This document shows positions 63,004 to 64,000 of a stretch of 64,000 bases of DNA, piece after piece. Source of the DNA: Hymenobacter plasmatis (GTDB lineage: Bacteria > Bacteroidota > Bacteroidia > Cytophagales > Hymenobacteraceae); the NCBI RefSeq assembly GCF_020711255.1, contig NZ_JAJFAW010000028.1:17207-81206 (forward strand). Direction: 5' to 3'. The number at the start of each line of letters is the position of its first letter. The first letter of the stretch is position 1. The position numbers were made by a program, and so were the translations under genes. The notes beneath the pieces are model-generated. The model was not told where the DNA came from and did no database searches. It saw only the letters and a list, made by a program, of their open reading frames with translations.

Positions 63004-63043
63004 GGTCAGAAAACGAGAAGGTAAGCGTTGCTCATTTCCGGCA

Positions 63044-63060
63044 CTGCTTCGCCGAAGCAG
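63044..63060 (-). promoter_or_regulatory. small hairpin in the leader of the response-regulator gene
   Basis: CTGCTTCG and CGAAGCAG pair around a single base, 41 nt upstream of the start codon. No T run follows, so it is more likely a leader structure than a terminator. Confidence 0.35.
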
Positions 63061-63062
63061 CC

Positions 63063-63080
63063 CTGACACAACTGACACAA
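63063..63080 (-). promoter_or_regulatory. tandem 9-bp direct repeat upstream of the response-regulator gene
   Basis: TTGTGTCAG occurs twice in immediate succession on the minus strand (63072-63080 and 63063-63071), about 60 nt before the start codon. It could be a binding site for autoregulation. It is unrelated to CAGGAG. Confidence 0.45.
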
Positions 63081-63267
63081 GAACAAGCTAAACAATTACA
63101 TCCAACGAGTAGTTTACAAACTCGGTTTCAATGATTTTAAAGCCAAAAATTCTGCATGTCGCTAGCTTAGCCAGCTCAACCATCGGCACGCGCCAGCCGA
63201 GACTCCGGCTACTTGTAGCGGGGCACTGCCCATAGTATCGGCTCCTGAAGCGCCAGCGGGCGCAACA

Positions 63268-63627
63268 CTATTCCAGCGCGGGCAGCAACTTGAAATTCGA
63301 AGCGTCGACCAGCGAATCGACCAGCGCCGGGCCGGGCTTGGACCGCGAGCCTACCAGGCACTGCCGCAGCTCCGTGCTGGCGTGGGCTACCACCATCTCG
63401 ATGCCCTGCGCAGCGAAAGCCTCGTGGTACGTCCGCAGCAGCAAGCCCGTGTCGGGCGTGGCATCGGCCAACGCGAGCAGGCTGCAGTCTACCCACACGC
63501 TGGTCTTGCCGCTGCGCCCGGCCCGGTGCAGCGCGCGCGCCAGCGCACGCGGGTCCGTGGCCTGCCGCTCAGAGGCCAGAATCAGCAAATAGCTCTTGGG
63601 CAACTGGTCGCAATAAACGGTAAGCAT
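63268..63627 (-). CDS. small STAS-like domain protein
   Basis: A 119-residue cytoplasmic protein with alternating strand and helix pattern (SYLLILASERQATDP, KTSVWVDCSLLALADA, GLLLRTYHEAFAAQGIEMVVAHAS, LRQCLVG) that resembles STAS or anti-sigma-antagonist-like domains. No conserved phospho-serine motif was recognised, so the family is tentative. The ATG at 63627 is chosen because the frame to 63780 has no family-like sequence. It lies upstream of the response regulator on the same strand, but 264 bp away and probably separate. Confidence 0.5.
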   Translation of the reverse strand: MLTVYCDQLPKSYLLILASERQATDPRALARALHRAGRSGKTSVWVDCSLLALADATPDTGLLLRTYHEAFAAQGIEMVVAHASTELRQCLVGSRSKPGPALVDSLVDASNFKLLPALE

Positions 63628-64000
63628 ATGGAAAAGCGGCGCGCTGCTCCCAAGTCTGGGAGTGCTGGCCTTGGCTCTTAAACCCGGTATACGCAGATGC
63701 CGTTCCGCTTGATTGTCTGAACAATACTGATTCTGACTGCGGTTACTACGGATTTCCAACCTACGGGCAGAGGTAAACACAAGCCGCCGGCCCCGATGCC
63801 CACCCGGAAAAGGTGGGCGGGCTTTTCAGGAGAGGGCTGCGAAGGCGGAAGCGGAGTATGTTTGGGAATGAGTTGGCCGCCGTGGCATCGGTTCAAAAGC
63901 CGCCAGTTGCTATCCGGGCGCACTGAGGTGGTCTAGCTATGACGGACAGAATTGGGACGTGGTTTGCAGTTGGGTTTCGAAGTGGTTGGGCGAGTGGTAG
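63628..64000. other. right-edge region without a supported gene
   Basis: It holds only the upstream region of the STAS-like gene, with a short palindrome ATTGT-CTGA-ACAAT at 63713-63726. An open frame on the plus strand starts with ATG at 63939 and runs off the window edge; 20 codons are too few to judge. Confidence 0.5.

Noticed and set aside
63678..63923. 81-codon frame on the minus strand at the right edge
   Set aside because: No signal, domain or promoter support, and it overlaps the STAS-like gene's upstream region.

Overview
The window looks like a chromosomal segment of a GC-rich member of the Bacteroidota, most likely a Hymenobacter-like Cytophagales. The reasons are two SusC/SusD pairs, promoters of the TAnnTTTG type, few Shine-Dalgarno sequences, very high GC at third codon positions, and abundant interspersed palindromic repeats. 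The taxonomic call is inference; no rRNA or tRNA gene was found.

Almost the whole window is one locus for taking apart rhamnogalacturonan-type pectin and using the released L-rhamnose. Left edge (1-4485, + strand): a divergent GH1-like glycosidase, a multi-PAS HisKA_3 sensor kinase and a secreted thioredoxin-fold protein. 4525-16024 (- strand): an operon of GH2, GH115, a DUF4450 protein and a GH65-like protein. 16277-21028 (-): SusC/SusD pair 1. 21192-28683: a divergent pair of units, one a beta-propeller glycosidase (-), the other CE12 esterase, GH95 and two GH43-like proteins (+). 28762-36657 (-): a GH2, an FG-GAP propeller protein, GH28 and two GDSL rhamnogalacturonan acetylesterases. 36779-43464 (-): SusC/SusD pair 2 with a PL11 lyase. 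43732-54449: the cytoplasmic rhamnose route, RhaT, RhaEW, a GntR regulator, RhaI, RhaB and LutABC. 54657-62052 (-): GH28, RhaM, GH106, GH105 and a PL22-like lyase. Right edge (-): a NarL-type response regulator and a small STAS-like protein.

The genes form a coherent pathway. Surface SusCD pairs import oligosaccharides. Esterases, PL11 and GH28 cut the backbone. GH2, GH43, GH95, GH115 and others trim side chains. GH105, GH106 and PL22 finish the oligomers. RhaM, RhaT, RhaI, RhaB and RhaEW turn rhamnose into DHAP and L-lactate, and LutABC oxidises the lactate to pyruvate.

The most notable observation is a shared cis-element: a direct repeat CAGGAG-N4-CAGGAG (10-bp period, usual linker AGTR). 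It lies 20-21 nt upstream of a TAnnTTTG-like -7 box at twelve promoters, covering every carbohydrate transcription unit except the GH1-like gene. The proximal half-site sits where the -33 element should be, so the locus appears to be one activator-controlled regulon. The activator is not identified. A second strong observation is a 111-bp palindromic repeat inserted in frame (37 codons) into the signal-peptide coding region of the DUF4450 gene. Three families of interspersed palindromes, some nested inside each other, occupy most intergenic gaps.
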